Positions 21,792 to 31,277 of a stretch of 64,000 bases of DNA are shown in pieces. The stretch comes from Microbacterium proteolyticum (GTDB lineage: Bacteria > Actinomycetota > Actinomycetes > Actinomycetales > Microbacteriaceae). The notes below the pieces were generated by a model that was given only the letters and a program-made list of their open reading frames with translations, did not search any database and was not told the DNA's origin. The stretch is taken from the NCBI RefSeq assembly GCF_014192415.1, contig NZ_JACHXY010000001.1, positions 806,001 through 870,000 of the forward strand, read 5' to 3'. The position numbers were made by a program, and so were the translations under genes. Each line of letters begins with the position of its first letter. Position 1 is the stretch's first letter.

Positions 21792-21829
21792 CGCGTGCGC
21801 CCGCCGGGCATTCCTGCGTGGAGGGCGGA

Positions 21830-23473
21830 TCAGGCGCTCCGGAACCGCACGCGATCACCGGGCCGCGCCTGGGCGAGCGCGTCGAGCGCGGCATCCGTCA
21901 CCACGGCGATCACGGGGTACCCGCCGGTCACCGGGCCGTCCGCCAGCAACACCACGGGACGCCCGTGCGGTGGCACCTGGATCGCTCCGGGGCGCATCCC
22001 CTCGCTCGGCAGCTCGTCGCGACGGGTGCGCTCCAGCGCGGGGCCCTCGAGGCGCAGGCCGACGCGATCGGCGTGCGACGACACCGTCCACGTCGCGCCT
22101 CGCAGCGTCGAGAGCGCGCCGGCGGAGAACCAGTCGGCGCGGGGGCCCACGGCCACGCGCACCTCGAAGAGTGCCGGCGGAACCGACCACGGAAACGCGT
22201 CGACCACGGGGACCGCGGATGCCGCGACCCCGACGCGGAGGGTGTCACCGACGGCCACGGGGTCGGGCCCGAGACCCGCCAGCACGTCTCGGGCGCGGGA
22301 CCCCAGTGCGGCCGGTGCGACGATCCCGCCTCGCACGGCGAGATAGACGCGGAGCCCCGCTCTCGCGGTGCCGATGCGCAGCTCGGCTCCGGCCGGAACG
22401 AGCTGGGGGACGAAGGCGTCCGCCGGCCGTCCGTCGACGTCGATGTCGACGAGGGCGCCGGTCGCGCAGACCCAGGTGTCGACCTCGGCACGCGCGACGA
22501 AGCCGCCCATCGCGATCTCGAGGCCGGCTGCACCCTCTGCGTTGCCGACGAGGCGGTTCGCGACGCGCAGGGCCATCCGGTCGAGCGCTCCCGACCGCGC
22601 GACACCGAGCGCTGCCCGACCGGGGCGGCCGAGGTCCTGCACGGTGGTGAAGACGCCGGGCGAGAGGACGCGGAGGGCGGGCGCCGCCGCGGCGGGGGCG
22701 GGTATCGGGGCGGAGGCGGCCGGGGAGGAGGAGGCTCCGGCACGAGAGGACGACTCCGCGGCGTCCTCTCCTCCCTTCCCGGAATGTCCTCCGCTCGGCG
22801 CCGAGGCGACCGCGGCGACGATGCGGTCGGGCTCGGGCACGAAGCGCACGCGGGCGCGCGGGGGCAGCAGCACGGAAGCTGCGGCATCCGGATCGAACAG
22901 CACCGCATCGGTCGTGCCGATCAGCCGCCAGCCTCCGGGCGTCTCGCGGGGATAGGCCCCGCTGAAGCCGCCCGCAAGTCCCACGGCACCCACGGGCACG
23001 CGCGTCCGCGGCTCGGCCAGGCGCGGCACGTCGTGGGGCCACTCCGCGCTGACGAGGTACGCGAACCCGGGCGCGAAGCCCGTGAAAGCCACCGTCCACT
23101 CCACGCCCGCGTGGAGCGACACGAGCTCGGAGACCGGGATGCCGAGCATCTCGGCGGTCGACGCGAGGTCGGCGCCGTCGTAGCGCACCGGCACCTCGAC
23201 GAGGGGGCCGGAGGCGTCGGCATCCGGAGTCCGTCGGGCGGCGTCGAGGATCCACGCTCGCACGACCTCGCGCGACACCCGGGCCGGGTCGAAGGCGACG
23301 AGCACCGTACGGGCTGCGGGGACGAGATCGTCGACGCCGGCGGGCGGATTCTCGGCGAGCGCGGCGTGCAACGACAGCACGGCGGCGAGATCGGGGACCT
23401 CGGCGAGCACCGCCCGCTCCCCCATCGGAAGCAGCCGCACGCGGGGTTCCGCGAGGTCGTGCGACGTCGTCAC
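21830..23473 (-). CDS. pxpBC: Fused 5-oxoprolinase subunits PxpB-PxpC
   Basis: The 547-residue protein joins two subunits usually encoded separately. Residues 1-235 are PxpB/KipI-like (FTGFAPGFAYL and RVPVGAVGLAGG); residues 290-547 are PxpC/KipA-like (SPGVFTTVQDLGRPG, then ADGPVTGGYPVIAVV). With PxpA they form the ATP-dependent enzyme that opens 5-oxoproline to glutamate. The linker (about 235-290) is Gly, Ser, Ala and Pro-rich and partly encoded by a dispersed repeat. The GTG start at 23473 overlaps the pxpA stop as GTGA; the upstream in-frame extension is a shadow inside pxpA. Similar fusions are often annotated as urea amidolyase family, but no biotin carboxylase part is present. Confidence 0.9.
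   Translation of the reverse strand: MTTSHDLAEPRVRLLPMGERAVLAEVPDLAAVLSLHAALAENPPAGVDDLVPAARTVLVAFDPARVSREVVRAWILDAARRTPDADASGPLVEVPVRYDGADLASTAEMLGIPVSELVSLHAGVEWTVAFTGFAPGFAYLVSAEWPHDVPRLAEPRTRVPVGAVGLAGGFSGAYPRETPGGWRLIGTTDAVLFDPDAAASVLLPPRARVRFVPEPDRIVAAVASAPSGGHSGKGGEDAAESSSRAGASSSPAASAPIPAPAAAAPALRVLSPGVFTTVQDLGRPGRAALGVARSGALDRMALRVANRLVGNAEGAAGLEIAMGGFVARAEVDTWVCATGALVDIDVDGRPADAFVPQLVPAGAELRIGTARAGLRVYLAVRGGIVAPAALGSRARDVLAGLGPDPVAVGDTLRVGVAASAVPVVDAFPWSVPPALFEVRVAVGPRADWFSAGALSTLRGATWTVSSHADRVGLRLEGPALERTRRDELPSEGMRPGAIQVPPHGRPVVLLADGPVTGGYPVIAVVTDAALDALAQARPGDRVRFRSA
22769..22792. repeat. Arm of a dispersed palindromic repeat, inside the pxpBC linker
   Basis: A 24-bp stretch with a central TTCCCGGAAT flanked by TCCTCC on both sides. 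It matches positions 47446-47469 at 22 of 24 bases. Here it is coding and contributes the GGHSGKGGE part of the interdomain linker. Confidence 0.6.
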
Positions 23474-24222
23474 CACGGCGCGCACACCTCGACGCCCGCG
23501 GTGTCGAGCGCCGCGCGAACGGCATGGGCCATCGCTACCGCCGACGGGGTGTCTCCGTGGAGGCACAGGGATGCCGCGTCCACCGCGATGCGCGTACCGT
23601 CGACGGTCTCGACGTCGCGATCCCGCACGAAGCGCAGCGCGCGTTCGGCGACCGTGGCGGGGTCGTCGACGAGGGCGCCGGGTTCACCCCGCGGCACGAG
23701 CCCGCCCCGCACCGTGTAGCCGCGATCGAGGAACGCCTCCTGCACGAACGGCAGCCCCGCGGATGCCGCCGCCTCGGCGATCGCGCCGGGAAGGCCGAGG
23801 ACGGGGAGGGCGCGTCCGAGGCGGGACGACAGGTCGGCGACGGCGGCGACCACGGCGCGGGCGTGACCGGTGTCGTCGATCACCGCGTGATAGAGCGCGC
23901 CGTGGGGTTTGACGTACCGGATGTCGGCGCCGGCGGCGGCGAGCGCGGCGAGTTGCGCGGCGACGCTGGCGCGGAGCTCCGCGGCAGCGGGGTCGCGCCG
24001 GATGCGTCCGAAGTTCTCGCGGTCGTCGTAGGAGGGGTGGGCTCCCACGGCGACGCGGAAGCGTTCGGCGCGACCGACGGCCTCGCGCATCGACGCCTCA
24101 TCGCCCGCGTGACCCCCGCAGGCGACGTTGGCGCTGGAGATGACGGCGAACATGGCCTCGTCGTCGGCGGTCGGCATCCCGTCGACGGTCTCACCGAGAT
24201 CGGCGTTGAGGTCCACGCGCAT
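23470..24222 (-). CDS. pxpA: 5-oxoprolinase subunit PxpA (LamB/YcsF family)
   Basis: The 250-residue protein begins with the family signature DLNADLGE and contains SANVACGGHAGD, GAHPSYDDRENFGR, VKPHGALYH and LCLHGDTP, all typical of PxpA. It is cytoplasmic and works with PxpBC in converting 5-oxoproline to glutamate. The ATG at 24222 is chosen because the signature begins there; a longer upstream frame lacks support. TACCGT lies 6 nt before the ATG, a leaderless arrangement. pxpA is first in the operon and overlaps pxpBC by 4 nt. Confidence 0.93.
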   Translation of the reverse strand: MRVDLNADLGETVDGMPTADDEAMFAVISSANVACGGHAGDEASMREAVGRAERFRVAVGAHPSYDDRENFGRIRRDPAAAELRASVAAQLAALAAAGADIRYVKPHGALYHAVIDDTGHARAVVAAVADLSSRLGRALPVLGLPGAIAEAAASAGLPFVQEAFLDRGYTVRGGLVPRGEPGALVDDPATVAERALRFVRDRDVETVDGTRIAVDAASLCLHGDTPSAVAMAHAVRAALDTAGVEVCAPW

Positions 24223-24228
24223 GCTGCC

Positions 24229-24234
24229 ACGGTA
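24229..24234 (-). promoter_or_regulatory. -10 hexamer for leaderless pxpA transcript
   Basis: TACCGT on the minus strand, separated by 6 nt from the pxpA ATG; no Shine-Dalgarno site is present. Confidence 0.5.
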
Positions 24235-24443
24235 GCGCTGCACGTCGTGCTCCCCGGGTGCGGTGTCGGGGGCGGCCGGGTAGCGCTGTGGGGCCGGGTT
24301 CTCGCTTCGGGACGAGATTCTTCCGCCCCGGATGGCGGAACGCACCCCGAACCCCGGTGCACGGGCGGCCGAGTGCGTTACAGGGGTGTGACGATCGGGC
24401 GGGAGGACTGGGCAGGAACGCCGCGACGGGTGAGGATGGAGGG

Positions 24444-26111
24444 ATGACCTCCGATGTCGCCGGTCCCCCCGCTCCGGCATCCCCCCCTCCCCTGCTCTCG
24501 GTCCGTGACCTCGCGGTCGACTTCGCCACCATGGACGGTCCCGTGCGGGCCGTCGACGGAGTGAATCTCGACATCCACGCGGGCGAGACCATCGCCATCG
24601 TCGGCGAGTCCGGCTCCGGCAAGTCGACGACCGCGATGGCGATCATCGGCCTGTTGGCATCCGGTGGACGCGTCGCGCGCGGGCAGATCCTGCTCGACGG
24701 CGAAGACCTCACCACCTTCGGCGAGGCCCGGATGCGGCAGGTGCGCGGACGTCAGATCGGCCTGGTCCCCCAAGACCCGATGTCGAACCTGAACCCCGTG
24801 GCCAAGATCGGCACGCAGGTCGCCGAGACGCTGCTCGCGCACGGCCTCGCCGATCGTTCGAGCGTCAAGGGCAAGGTCGTCGAGGCGCTCGAGGCCGCCG
24901 GACTCCCGGATGCCGCGAAGCGTGCCACTCAGTACCCCCACGAGTTCTCCGGCGGTATGCGTCAGCGCGCGCTCATCGCGATCGGGCTGGCGTGCCGGCC
25001 GCGGCTGCTCATCGCCGACGAGCCGACCAGCGCCCTCGACGTCACCGTGCAGCAGACGATCCTCGACCAGATCGACAAGCAGACGGACGAGTTGGGCGCC
25101 GCCGTGCTGCTCATCACCCATGACCTCGGCCTCGCGGCCGAACGTGCCTCGAAGGTCGTCGTGATGCATCGCGGGCGCGTGGTCGAGCAGGGTCCGGCGA
25201 AGCAGATCCTCGAGAACCCGCAGCACGGCTACACGAGATCGCTCGTCGCTGCGGCGCCGTCGGTGGCGGCGGTGCGCCTGCGCCCGGAGGACTTCCGCAC
25301 CGAGCGGCCCGAGACGGCGGTCCGCGACGACATCGTCCAGATCGAGGGTTTGACCAAGGTCTACCCGGTGCGCGGACGTGGCGACGATTTCCGCGCCGTC
25401 GACGACGTCTCGCTGTCGATCCCGCGGGGCCAGACGGTGGCGATCGTGGGCGAGTCCGGCTCGGGCAAGACGACGACCGCGCGCATGCTGCTGAAGGTGG
25501 TCGAGCCCACCAGCGGCACGATCCGCTTCGACGGGCAGGACGTCTCCGCCCTGACGGGCGAGGCACTGCGGCAATTCCGGCAGAAGGTGCAGCCGATCTT
25601 CCAGGACCCCTACTCGAGCCTGAACCCGATGTTCACCGTCGAGCGCATCGTCGAGGAACCGCTCAACGTCTACAAGCGCGGCTCGAAGGCCGATCGCGCG
25701 AAGCGCGTGCGTCAGCTGATGGATGACGTGGCTCTGCCGGCATCCATGCTCCGCCGTTACCCGTCGGAGCTGTCAGGCGGACAGCGCCAGCGCGTCGCGA
25801 TCGCCCGCGCCCTCGCGCTGTCGCCCCAGCTCATCGTGTGCGACGAGCCGGTGTCGGCCCTCGACGTGCTGGTGCAGGCGCAGATCCTCGACCTACTGGG
25901 CGACCTGCAGCGCGAGTACGGCCTGAGCTACCTCTTCATCTCGCACGATCTCGCGGTGGTGCGCCTGATCAGCGACTACGTCTGCGTCATGAAGGACGGA
26001 CGCCTCGTCGAGGCGGCATCCAGCGAAGAGGTCTTCACCAACCCCCGCGACCCGTACACGCGGCGCCTGCTGTCGTCGATCCCGGGCAACGAGCTGGGGT
26101 TGACCGGCTGA
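24444..26111 (+). CDS. Peptide/nickel-type ABC transporter ATP-binding protein, two fused NBDs
   Basis: The 555-residue protein contains two complete ATPase domains, equivalent to DppD and DppF fused. The first has Walker A GESGSGKST (about 54-62), signature FSGGMRQR (about 168) and Walker B RLLIADEPTSALD; the second has GESGSGKTT (about 335), LSGGQRQR (about 443) and LIVCDEPVSALD. It energises uptake by the two permeases encoded convergently at 26252-28212. The ATG at 24444 follows GGAGGG and a GAGGAT hexamer; the earlier in-frame start runs into pxpA and is a shadow. Fused ATPases of this type are common in actinobacteria. Confidence 0.93.
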   Translation: MTSDVAGPPAPASPPPLLSVRDLAVDFATMDGPVRAVDGVNLDIHAGETIAIVGESGSGKSTTAMAIIGLLASGGRVARGQILLDGEDLTTFGEARMRQVRGRQIGLVPQDPMSNLNPVAKIGTQVAETLLAHGLADRSSVKGKVVEALEAAGLPDAAKRATQYPHEFSGGMRQRALIAIGLACRPRLLIADEPTSALDVTVQQTILDQIDKQTDELGAAVLLITHDLGLAAERASKVVVMHRGRVVEQGPAKQILENPQHGYTRSLVAAAPSVAAVRLRPEDFRTERPETAVRDDIVQIEGLTKVYPVRGRGDDFRAVDDVSLSIPRGQTVAIVGESGSGKTTTARMLLKVVEPTSGTIRFDGQDVSALTGEALRQFRQKVQPIFQDPYSSLNPMFTVERIVEEPLNVYKRGSKADRAKRVRQLMDDVALPASMLRRYPSELSGGQRQRVAIARALALSPQLIVCDEPVSALDVLVQAQILDLLGDLQREYGLSYLFISHDLAVVRLISDYVCVMKDGRLVEAASSEEVFTNPRDPYTRRLLSSIPGNELGLTG

Positions 26112-26201
26112 TCCCACCGGAGCAGGAGATCGTTCGAGAACAGGTCGACCCGGGCTCGGAACGTCCTGCTCTCGCACGATCCCCTGTGCCCGCAACGCCG
26201 A

Positions 26202-26231
26202 GGCCCCGGCCCGCGCGAGCGGACCGGGGCC
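26202..26231. terminator. Bidirectional terminator between ABC ATPase and permease genes
   Basis: GGCCCCGGCCC (26202-26212) pairs with GGACCGGGGCC (26221-26231) around an 8-nt loop. It lies between two convergent genes of one transporter. Confidence 0.7.
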
Positions 26232-26251
26232 GGAACGGCGCTGGAGGGGGA

Positions 26252-27211
26252 TTACCGCGCGCGGGTGCGGGGGTCCATCGCCTCGCGGAGAGATTCGCCC
26301 AGCAGCGTGAAGCCCAGTGCGGTCACCGCGATGCAGATACCTGGGAGGAACGCCAGCCACGGCGCGATCGCGAGCTCGGCCTGCGCGTACGTGAGCATGC
26401 GGCCCCACTCGGCGGTCTGCGGGAGGCCGCCGCCCAGGCCCAGGAACGACAGCGCTGCCGCATCGATGACGGCGGTGGCGAGGGTCAGGGTGCCCTGCAC
26501 GATGACGGGTCCGACGCTGTTGGGCAGAACGTGCGTCATGGTGATCGAGCGCCGGCTGAGGCCCAGCGTCTGAGCCGACAGCACGTAGTCGGCGCCGCGC
26601 TGCTGGAGCATCGAGGCGCGCAGCAGACGCGCGAACACGGGTACCTGCGACGCCCCGATGGCGATCATGATCGCGAGCTGACTCTGTCCGAGGACGGCCG
26701 CGATCGAGACGGCGAGCAGCAGGTTCGGCACCGACAGCAGGATGTCGACGAAGCGCATGACGACGGCGTCGACCCACCCGCCGAACATGCCGGCCAGCAG
26801 CCCCAGGGCCATCCCGCCGAGGAGGCCGAGAGCGGTCGAGATCACACCGATCTGCAGCGACGCCTGCGCGCCCCAGATGAGCTTGGACAGCACGTCGCCA
26901 CCGAAGCGGTCGAGGCCCAGGGGGAACTCCGCCAGCTCGCCCGGCCCGGGGATGTCGGTGGGCGTGATGAAGCGCTGGCCCGGCAACGACTCCGCCGGGT
27001 AGGGCGCCAGCAGCGGCGCGAGGGCCGCGACGAGCAGGAACGCCAGCACGATGATCGCGCCGATCCACGCCACGGGACTGCGGCGGAGGCGCTGGAAGAC
27101 GTCGTGCCAGAAGCCCCCGCGGGTCTGCGCGGCGAGCAACTGCGAGTCGACCACGGCGTTGTCGTCGACGGGACCGCCGCTGGGAGCGGGAGGAAGGATG
27201 CCGGAGCTCAC
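26252..27211 (-). CDS. ABC transporter permease, DppC/OppC type
   Basis: The 319-residue inner-membrane permease has a cytoplasmic N-terminus of about 45 residues, then six hydrophobic segments and the coupling (EAA-like) loop RLLRASMLQQRGADYVLSAQ near residue 195-215, which docks on the ATPase. The GTG start at 27211 overlaps the stop of the partner permease as GTGA. It forms a heterodimer with the DppB-type permease to import peptides, nickel or related solutes; the substrate cannot be read from sequence. Confidence 0.92.
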   Translation of the reverse strand: MSSGILPPAPSGGPVDDNAVVDSQLLAAQTRGGFWHDVFQRLRRSPVAWIGAIIVLAFLLVAALAPLLAPYPAESLPGQRFITPTDIPGPGELAEFPLGLDRFGGDVLSKLIWGAQASLQIGVISTALGLLGGMALGLLAGMFGGWVDAVVMRFVDILLSVPNLLLAVSIAAVLGQSQLAIMIAIGASQVPVFARLLRASMLQQRGADYVLSAQTLGLSRRSITMTHVLPNSVGPVIVQGTLTLATAVIDAAALSFLGLGGGLPQTAEWGRMLTYAQAELAIAPWLAFLPGICIAVTALGFTLLGESLREAMDPRTRAR

Positions 27212-28212
27212 TGGACTCTCACTCTCGGGTCGATGACGCTGTACGACAGGTCGACCAGCAGGTTGATGAGCGCGTACGCGATCGCGATGAAGATGATGAA
27301 GCCCTGCAGCACGGGGAAGTCGCGCGTGAAGATCGCCCGCGCGAGGAACTGCCCGATGCCGGGGAAGGCGAACACCGTCTCGGTGAGCACCGCCCCCGAG
27401 ATGAGGAGTCCCGCCTGAAGACCCACCGTGGTGATGACGGGAAGCATGGCGTTGCGCAGGATGAATCGGTTGCGGAGCGTCCCGGTGCTGATGCCCTTGG
27501 CGCGCCCGGTGCGCACGTAGTCGGCGTTCTGCACCTCGAGGACCGAGGCGCGGGTGATGCGCACGATGATCGCGAGCGGGATCGTGCCCAGCGCGATCGC
27601 CGGCAGGATCAGGTGCAGGATGGCATCCCACGACGCGTCGAACTCACCCGTGATGAGCCCGTCGAACACGTACAGGTTCGTATAGTGCGTCGCGTCGATG
27701 CGCGGGTTCTGCCGACCGTCCGACGGCAGCCATCCCAGCTGCACGGCGAAGACGTACTTCAGGATGAACGCCAGAAAGAAAACCGGGATCGTGATGCCGA
27801 TGAGGCTCAGCACGACAGCGCTGTGGTCCCAGATCTTGCCGTGGCGGCGAGCCGCCCAATAGCCGAGCGGGATGCCGATGCCCACGGCCACGATGAGGGC
27901 GGCGATGGACAGCTCGAGGGTGGCCGGGAAGCGCCGGACGAACTCTTCCAGCACGGGCCGGCCGGTCTGGATCGACGAGCCGAAGTCGCCGCTGACCAGT
28001 CGCCCGAGCCAGGTGAAGTACTGCACGTACAGCGGCTCGTTGAAGCCGTAGAGCTCGTTGATGCGCTCCACCGCCTCGGGGGTCGCGCGCTCACCGAGGA
28101 GAGCGACCGCGGGGCCACCGGGTAGCGCGCGCACCCAGGCGAAGAGAAGGATCGAGAGGCCGAACAGGGTCGGGATGAGCAGGAGCAGGCGCCTGCCGAT
28201 GGTGCGGAGCAC
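27208..28212 (-). CDS. ABC transporter permease, DppB/OppB type
   Basis: The 334-residue protein begins MLRTIGRRLLLLIPTLFGLS, the usual first membrane helix of DppB permeases, then a long external loop (about 32-100), five further helices and the coupling loop IVRITRASVLEVQNADYVRT near residue 215-235. It starts at a GTG and is downstream of the substrate-binding lipoprotein, separated by 137 bp that hold a hairpin. Operon order is binding protein, DppB, DppC on the minus strand. Confidence 0.92.
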   Translation of the reverse strand: MLRTIGRRLLLLIPTLFGLSILLFAWVRALPGGPAVALLGERATPEAVERINELYGFNEPLYVQYFTWLGRLVSGDFGSSIQTGRPVLEEFVRRFPATLELSIAALIVAVGIGIPLGYWAARRHGKIWDHSAVVLSLIGITIPVFFLAFILKYVFAVQLGWLPSDGRQNPRIDATHYTNLYVFDGLITGEFDASWDAILHLILPAIALGTIPLAIIVRITRASVLEVQNADYVRTGRAKGISTGTLRNRFILRNAMLPVITTVGLQAGLLISGAVLTETVFAFPGIGQFLARAIFTRDFPVLQGFIIFIAIAYALINLLVDLSYSVIDPRVRVQ

Positions 28213-28298
28213 GGGTTCTCACAGGGAGTCGGGAGCGGGGGGACGCGGGATGCCGAGGGTTCCGCCACCGCGCGAGCGGAGCAGAACCCCCGGCACCA

Positions 28299-28346
28299 GG
28301 ATGCCGCGGACCCCGGCGCCTCGACGGCGCGGAGCCCGCGGCATCC
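28299..28346. terminator. Hairpin between binding-protein and permease genes
   Basis: GGATGCCGCGG (28299-28309) and CCGCGGCATCC (28336-28346) form an 11-bp perfect stem with further imperfect GC pairing inside. It begins 3 bp after the stop of the binding-protein gene. Such elements after the first cistron commonly protect its mRNA and lower permease expression. Confidence 0.6.
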
Positions 28347-28349
28347 GGA

Positions 28350-30023
28350 TCACTCGGTGAGTTCGATCTGGTTGTAGACCTCGTCCTGCACGGGGCTGGC
28401 GGGGTACGACTTCACGCGCGAGGCGAAAGCGAGCGTGGGCACGGGGTTCGCGAGGGGAACACCGGGCACGAACGTCGCGATCTGCTCGTTGACCGCCTGG
28501 TACGCCGAGTCCTGCTCGGTCTCGGTCGCAAGTCCGCGGGCCGAGGTGAGCGCCGAGAACAGTTCGCCGTTGTCGAAGCCCCACTCGTTCGAGGTGCCAC
28601 CGAAGAACGTGCCCACGAAGTTGTCGGGATCGTTGTAGTCGCCGGTCCAGCCGAGCAGGTGGATGCCGTGGTCGGCGCCGCCCTGGATGAGGTCGAGGTA
28701 CTCGCCCCACTCGTTGGACACCGGGTTGACGACGATGCCCACCGCCTGCAGCTGCGACTGCAGGTTGGTGAAGATCTGCTCGGGGTTCGGCATGTACGGA
28801 CGCGAGATGTTCACGGGGTAGTTGAACGTGATCGTCAGCGGGTTCGCCTCGGAGAAACCGGCTTCCGCGAGCAGCGCCCGGGCGGCATCCTGATCGAAGT
28901 CGTAGGTCGTCACGCCGGAGTTGAAGCCGATGACGCTGTCGGGCATGAACTGGGATGCCACGGTGGTGCCCTCGGGCAGGACCTGGGTGACCAGCTGCTC
29001 CTTGTCGATGGCCTGGGTGATGGCCTGACGCACGCGGATGTCGGCGAGCGCCGGGTTGGCCTGGTTCATGCCGAGGTAGAGGATGTTGAACGGGTCGCGG
29101 TTGATGAGCGTGTAGCCCGCGCCCTCGAGGGCACCGAGGTCGGCCGGGGCGACGAGGTCGTATCCGTCGATCGAGCCCGACTCCAGCGCCTGGCGGCGGG
29201 CGGTGGTGTCGCCGATCACGCGGAAGATGACCTGCTGCACCTGACCCTGCTCACCCCAGTAGCCGTCGTACGCGGCGACGGTCGTCTGCGCGCCGGGCTC
29301 CGAGGACTCGAAGGCGAAGGGGCCGGTGCCCGTGGGGTGCGCCTGCGCGTACTCGCTGAGGGTGGGGGCCTCGGACGTTCCCCCCACGTCGTCTGCGCCG
29401 TACTCCTGCAGAGCGGTGGGGCTCTGGATGGCGAACGCCGGCAGGGAGAGCGCGGGGATGAACCCGGCGAACGGCTCGGTGAGGGAGATCGTCACCTCGG
29501 TGGGGCCGACCGCCTCGCACCCGCCGTAGATGGAGGTGCCGGTGTCGGCGTACCCGCGCATGAGCTTGCCCCAGTAGTACGACAGGCTCTCGGACTGGGC
29601 GATGCCGGTGAAGTTGTTCTGCCGGTCGAAGTTGAAACAGACGGCCTCGGCGTTGAACTCGCTGCCGTCGTGGAAGGTCACGCCGTCTTTGAGCTGGAAG
29701 GTGTACGTCAGACCGTCGTCGGACTGCTCCCAGCTCTCGGCGAGCAGCGGGGCGGGGTCGGCCGTCCCGGGCTGGACGCCCACGAGGCCCTCGAAGATCT
29801 GCCGTGAGACGCGGAACGATTCGCCGTCGCTGGCGAAGGCGGGGTCGAGGCTCGAGGGGTCACCCGACGCGCCGAAGACGAAGGTCGAGTCGACGTCGCC
29901 AGCGGCGTCACCGCTGCCGCCGTCGTTGTCGTCGCGCTGACTCGAGCAGCCCGAGAGAGCGAGGGCGCCGATGGCGACGGCGGCGCCGCCGACGAGCAGA
30001 CGTCGTCGAAGAGTACTGAGCAT
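28350..30023 (-). CDS. ABC transporter substrate-binding lipoprotein (SBP family 5)
   Basis: The 557-residue precursor has a signal peptide with lipobox LALSGC (Cys26), then an acidic Gly/Asp linker and an SBP family 5 domain (DPSSLDPAFASDGES, PLLAESWEQSDDGLTYTFQLKDG, ADIRVRQAITQAIDKEQL). It is held on the outer membrane face and delivers peptides or a related ligand to the permeases. The ATG at 30023 is preferred over the GTG at 30035 because GGAAGG lies 11 nt before the former and overlaps the latter. No catalytic or metal residues define the ligand. Confidence 0.9.
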   Translation of the reverse strand: MLSTLRRRLLVGGAAVAIGALALSGCSSQRDDNDGGSGDAAGDVDSTFVFGASGDPSSLDPAFASDGESFRVSRQIFEGLVGVQPGTADPAPLLAESWEQSDDGLTYTFQLKDGVTFHDGSEFNAEAVCFNFDRQNNFTGIAQSESLSYYWGKLMRGYADTGTSIYGGCEAVGPTEVTISLTEPFAGFIPALSLPAFAIQSPTALQEYGADDVGGTSEAPTLSEYAQAHPTGTGPFAFESSEPGAQTTVAAYDGYWGEQGQVQQVIFRVIGDTTARRQALESGSIDGYDLVAPADLGALEGAGYTLINRDPFNILYLGMNQANPALADIRVRQAITQAIDKEQLVTQVLPEGTTVASQFMPDSVIGFNSGVTTYDFDQDAARALLAEAGFSEANPLTITFNYPVNISRPYMPNPEQIFTNLQSQLQAVGIVVNPVSNEWGEYLDLIQGGADHGIHLLGWTGDYNDPDNFVGTFFGGTSNEWGFDNGELFSALTSARGLATETEQDSAYQAVNEQIATFVPGVPLANPVPTLAFASRVKSYPASPVQDEVYNQIELTE

Positions 30024-30304
30024 TGTTCGATGCACCTTCCGGGGGAAAAGGAGGAGGACGACGGCGCTGTCACATCGTCGTGCCGCGCTCCACTTGCTGT
30101 GTTCTGACGACCGTACAGGGCGGGTGGCGCGCTGCCCATTGCACCTTTGTATCGATCGTGTTTCGGCATCCTGGCATCCTGATCGCTCCTACGGGTACGA
30201 ATGACGCAATCCGCTCGCGCTGCATCGCCGACGTTCAGCACCCTGCCCCCGAGGCGCGCGGTGCGTCGATCACCCGATGCGCGGGGGCCGAGCGGCAGCC
30301 GGAC

Positions 30305-30310
30305 TAGCGT
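30305..30310 (+). promoter_or_regulatory. -10 hexamer for leaderless transcript of 30317 gene
   Basis: TAGCGT, 6 nt before the ATG at 30317. Confidence 0.5.
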
Positions 30311-30316
30311 TGACAC

Positions 30317-31183
30317 ATGGCCCGCATGCGCATCGAACCCGACGACGCCCCGACGGCGCGCCTATCGGACGGCACGACCGCGCGCGTCACCCCCTCGGGG
30401 TTCGTCTCGGGCTTCGAGCTCGTCGTCGACGGCACCCCGCAATCGCACGTCGACCTCGACGATCCCACGCACCTGCACTTCGAGTACGTGGCTCGCATGG
30501 GCGCCGTGATCGATCGGCTCCGGATGCCGGGGCAGCCCCTCACCGCGGTGCACCTCGGCGCCGGCGCGCTCACCCTCCCGCGCTACGTCGAGGCGACCCG
30601 ACCCGGCTCGCGCCAGCAGGTGATCGAGTTGGAGCCGGCGCTGTGGGACCTCGTGCGCGAGAACCTCCCCCTCCCCCGCGGCGCCTCGATACGCGTGCGG
30701 ATCGGCGACGCACGGGCGGGGCTCTCGCGCCTGCCCGCCGGGCTCACCGGCGCGGTCGACCTGCTCATCAGCGACGTCTACTCGGGCGCGCAGACGCCCG
30801 CGCACCTGACGACCGTGGAGTTCTACCGCGACGCCGCACGGCTGCTCGCACCCGACGGGGTGTTGCTGGTGAACGTCTCCGACGGGCCGGGTCTCGCTTT
30901 CGCCCGTCGGCAGGTCGCGACCATCCGAGAGGTGCTCACGCAGGTCATCGTGCTCGCCGAGGTGCAGGTGCTCAAGGGTCGCCGCTTCGGCAACCTCGTC
31001 GTCGCCGCCTCCGCGGCGCCGCTCCCCGTCGAGTGGCTCCCGCGGCTCATGGCGGCCGGCCCCCACCCCGCCAAGGTCGCGCAGGGAGCCGAGATCACGG
31101 AGTTCACGCGCGGGGCGCGCGCAGCGACGGATGCCGATGCGACGCCGTCGCCGAAGCCCTCGGCATCCATTTTCGAGCGATGA
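30317..31183 (+). CDS. Spermidine synthase-like methyltransferase-fold protein
   Basis: The 288-residue protein has the Rossmann core of spermidine synthases: HLGAGALTLPRYV (about residues 75-87), QVIELEPALWDLVRENL with an acidic residue for nucleotide-ribose binding, RIGDARAGLSRL, and LLISDVYSGAQTP. It lacks any membrane domain. Actinobacterial proteins of this type are called fused or spermidine-synthase-like and their substrate is usually untested. The following TPR-like gene begins 94 bp downstream on the same strand. GGATGCC and GGCATCC lie close together near the 3-prime end. Confidence 0.75.
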   Translation: MARMRIEPDDAPTARLSDGTTARVTPSGFVSGFELVVDGTPQSHVDLDDPTHLHFEYVARMGAVIDRLRMPGQPLTAVHLGAGALTLPRYVEATRPGSRQQVIELEPALWDLVRENLPLPRGASIRVRIGDARAGLSRLPAGLTGAVDLLISDVYSGAQTPAHLTTVEFYRDAARLLAPDGVLLVNVSDGPGLAFARRQVATIREVLTQVIVLAEVQVLKGRRFGNLVVAASAAPLPVEWLPRLMAAGPHPAKVAQGAEITEFTRGARAATDADATPSPKPSASIFER

Positions 31184-31277
31184 CGGGCACGTCTTCGCCG
31201 CCCGACCGCGTGGCGGTGTCGCTCTCGGCCCGCGCGCCACGCACACTGGAAGTCCTGCCCGACCGAGAGGAGCGACG

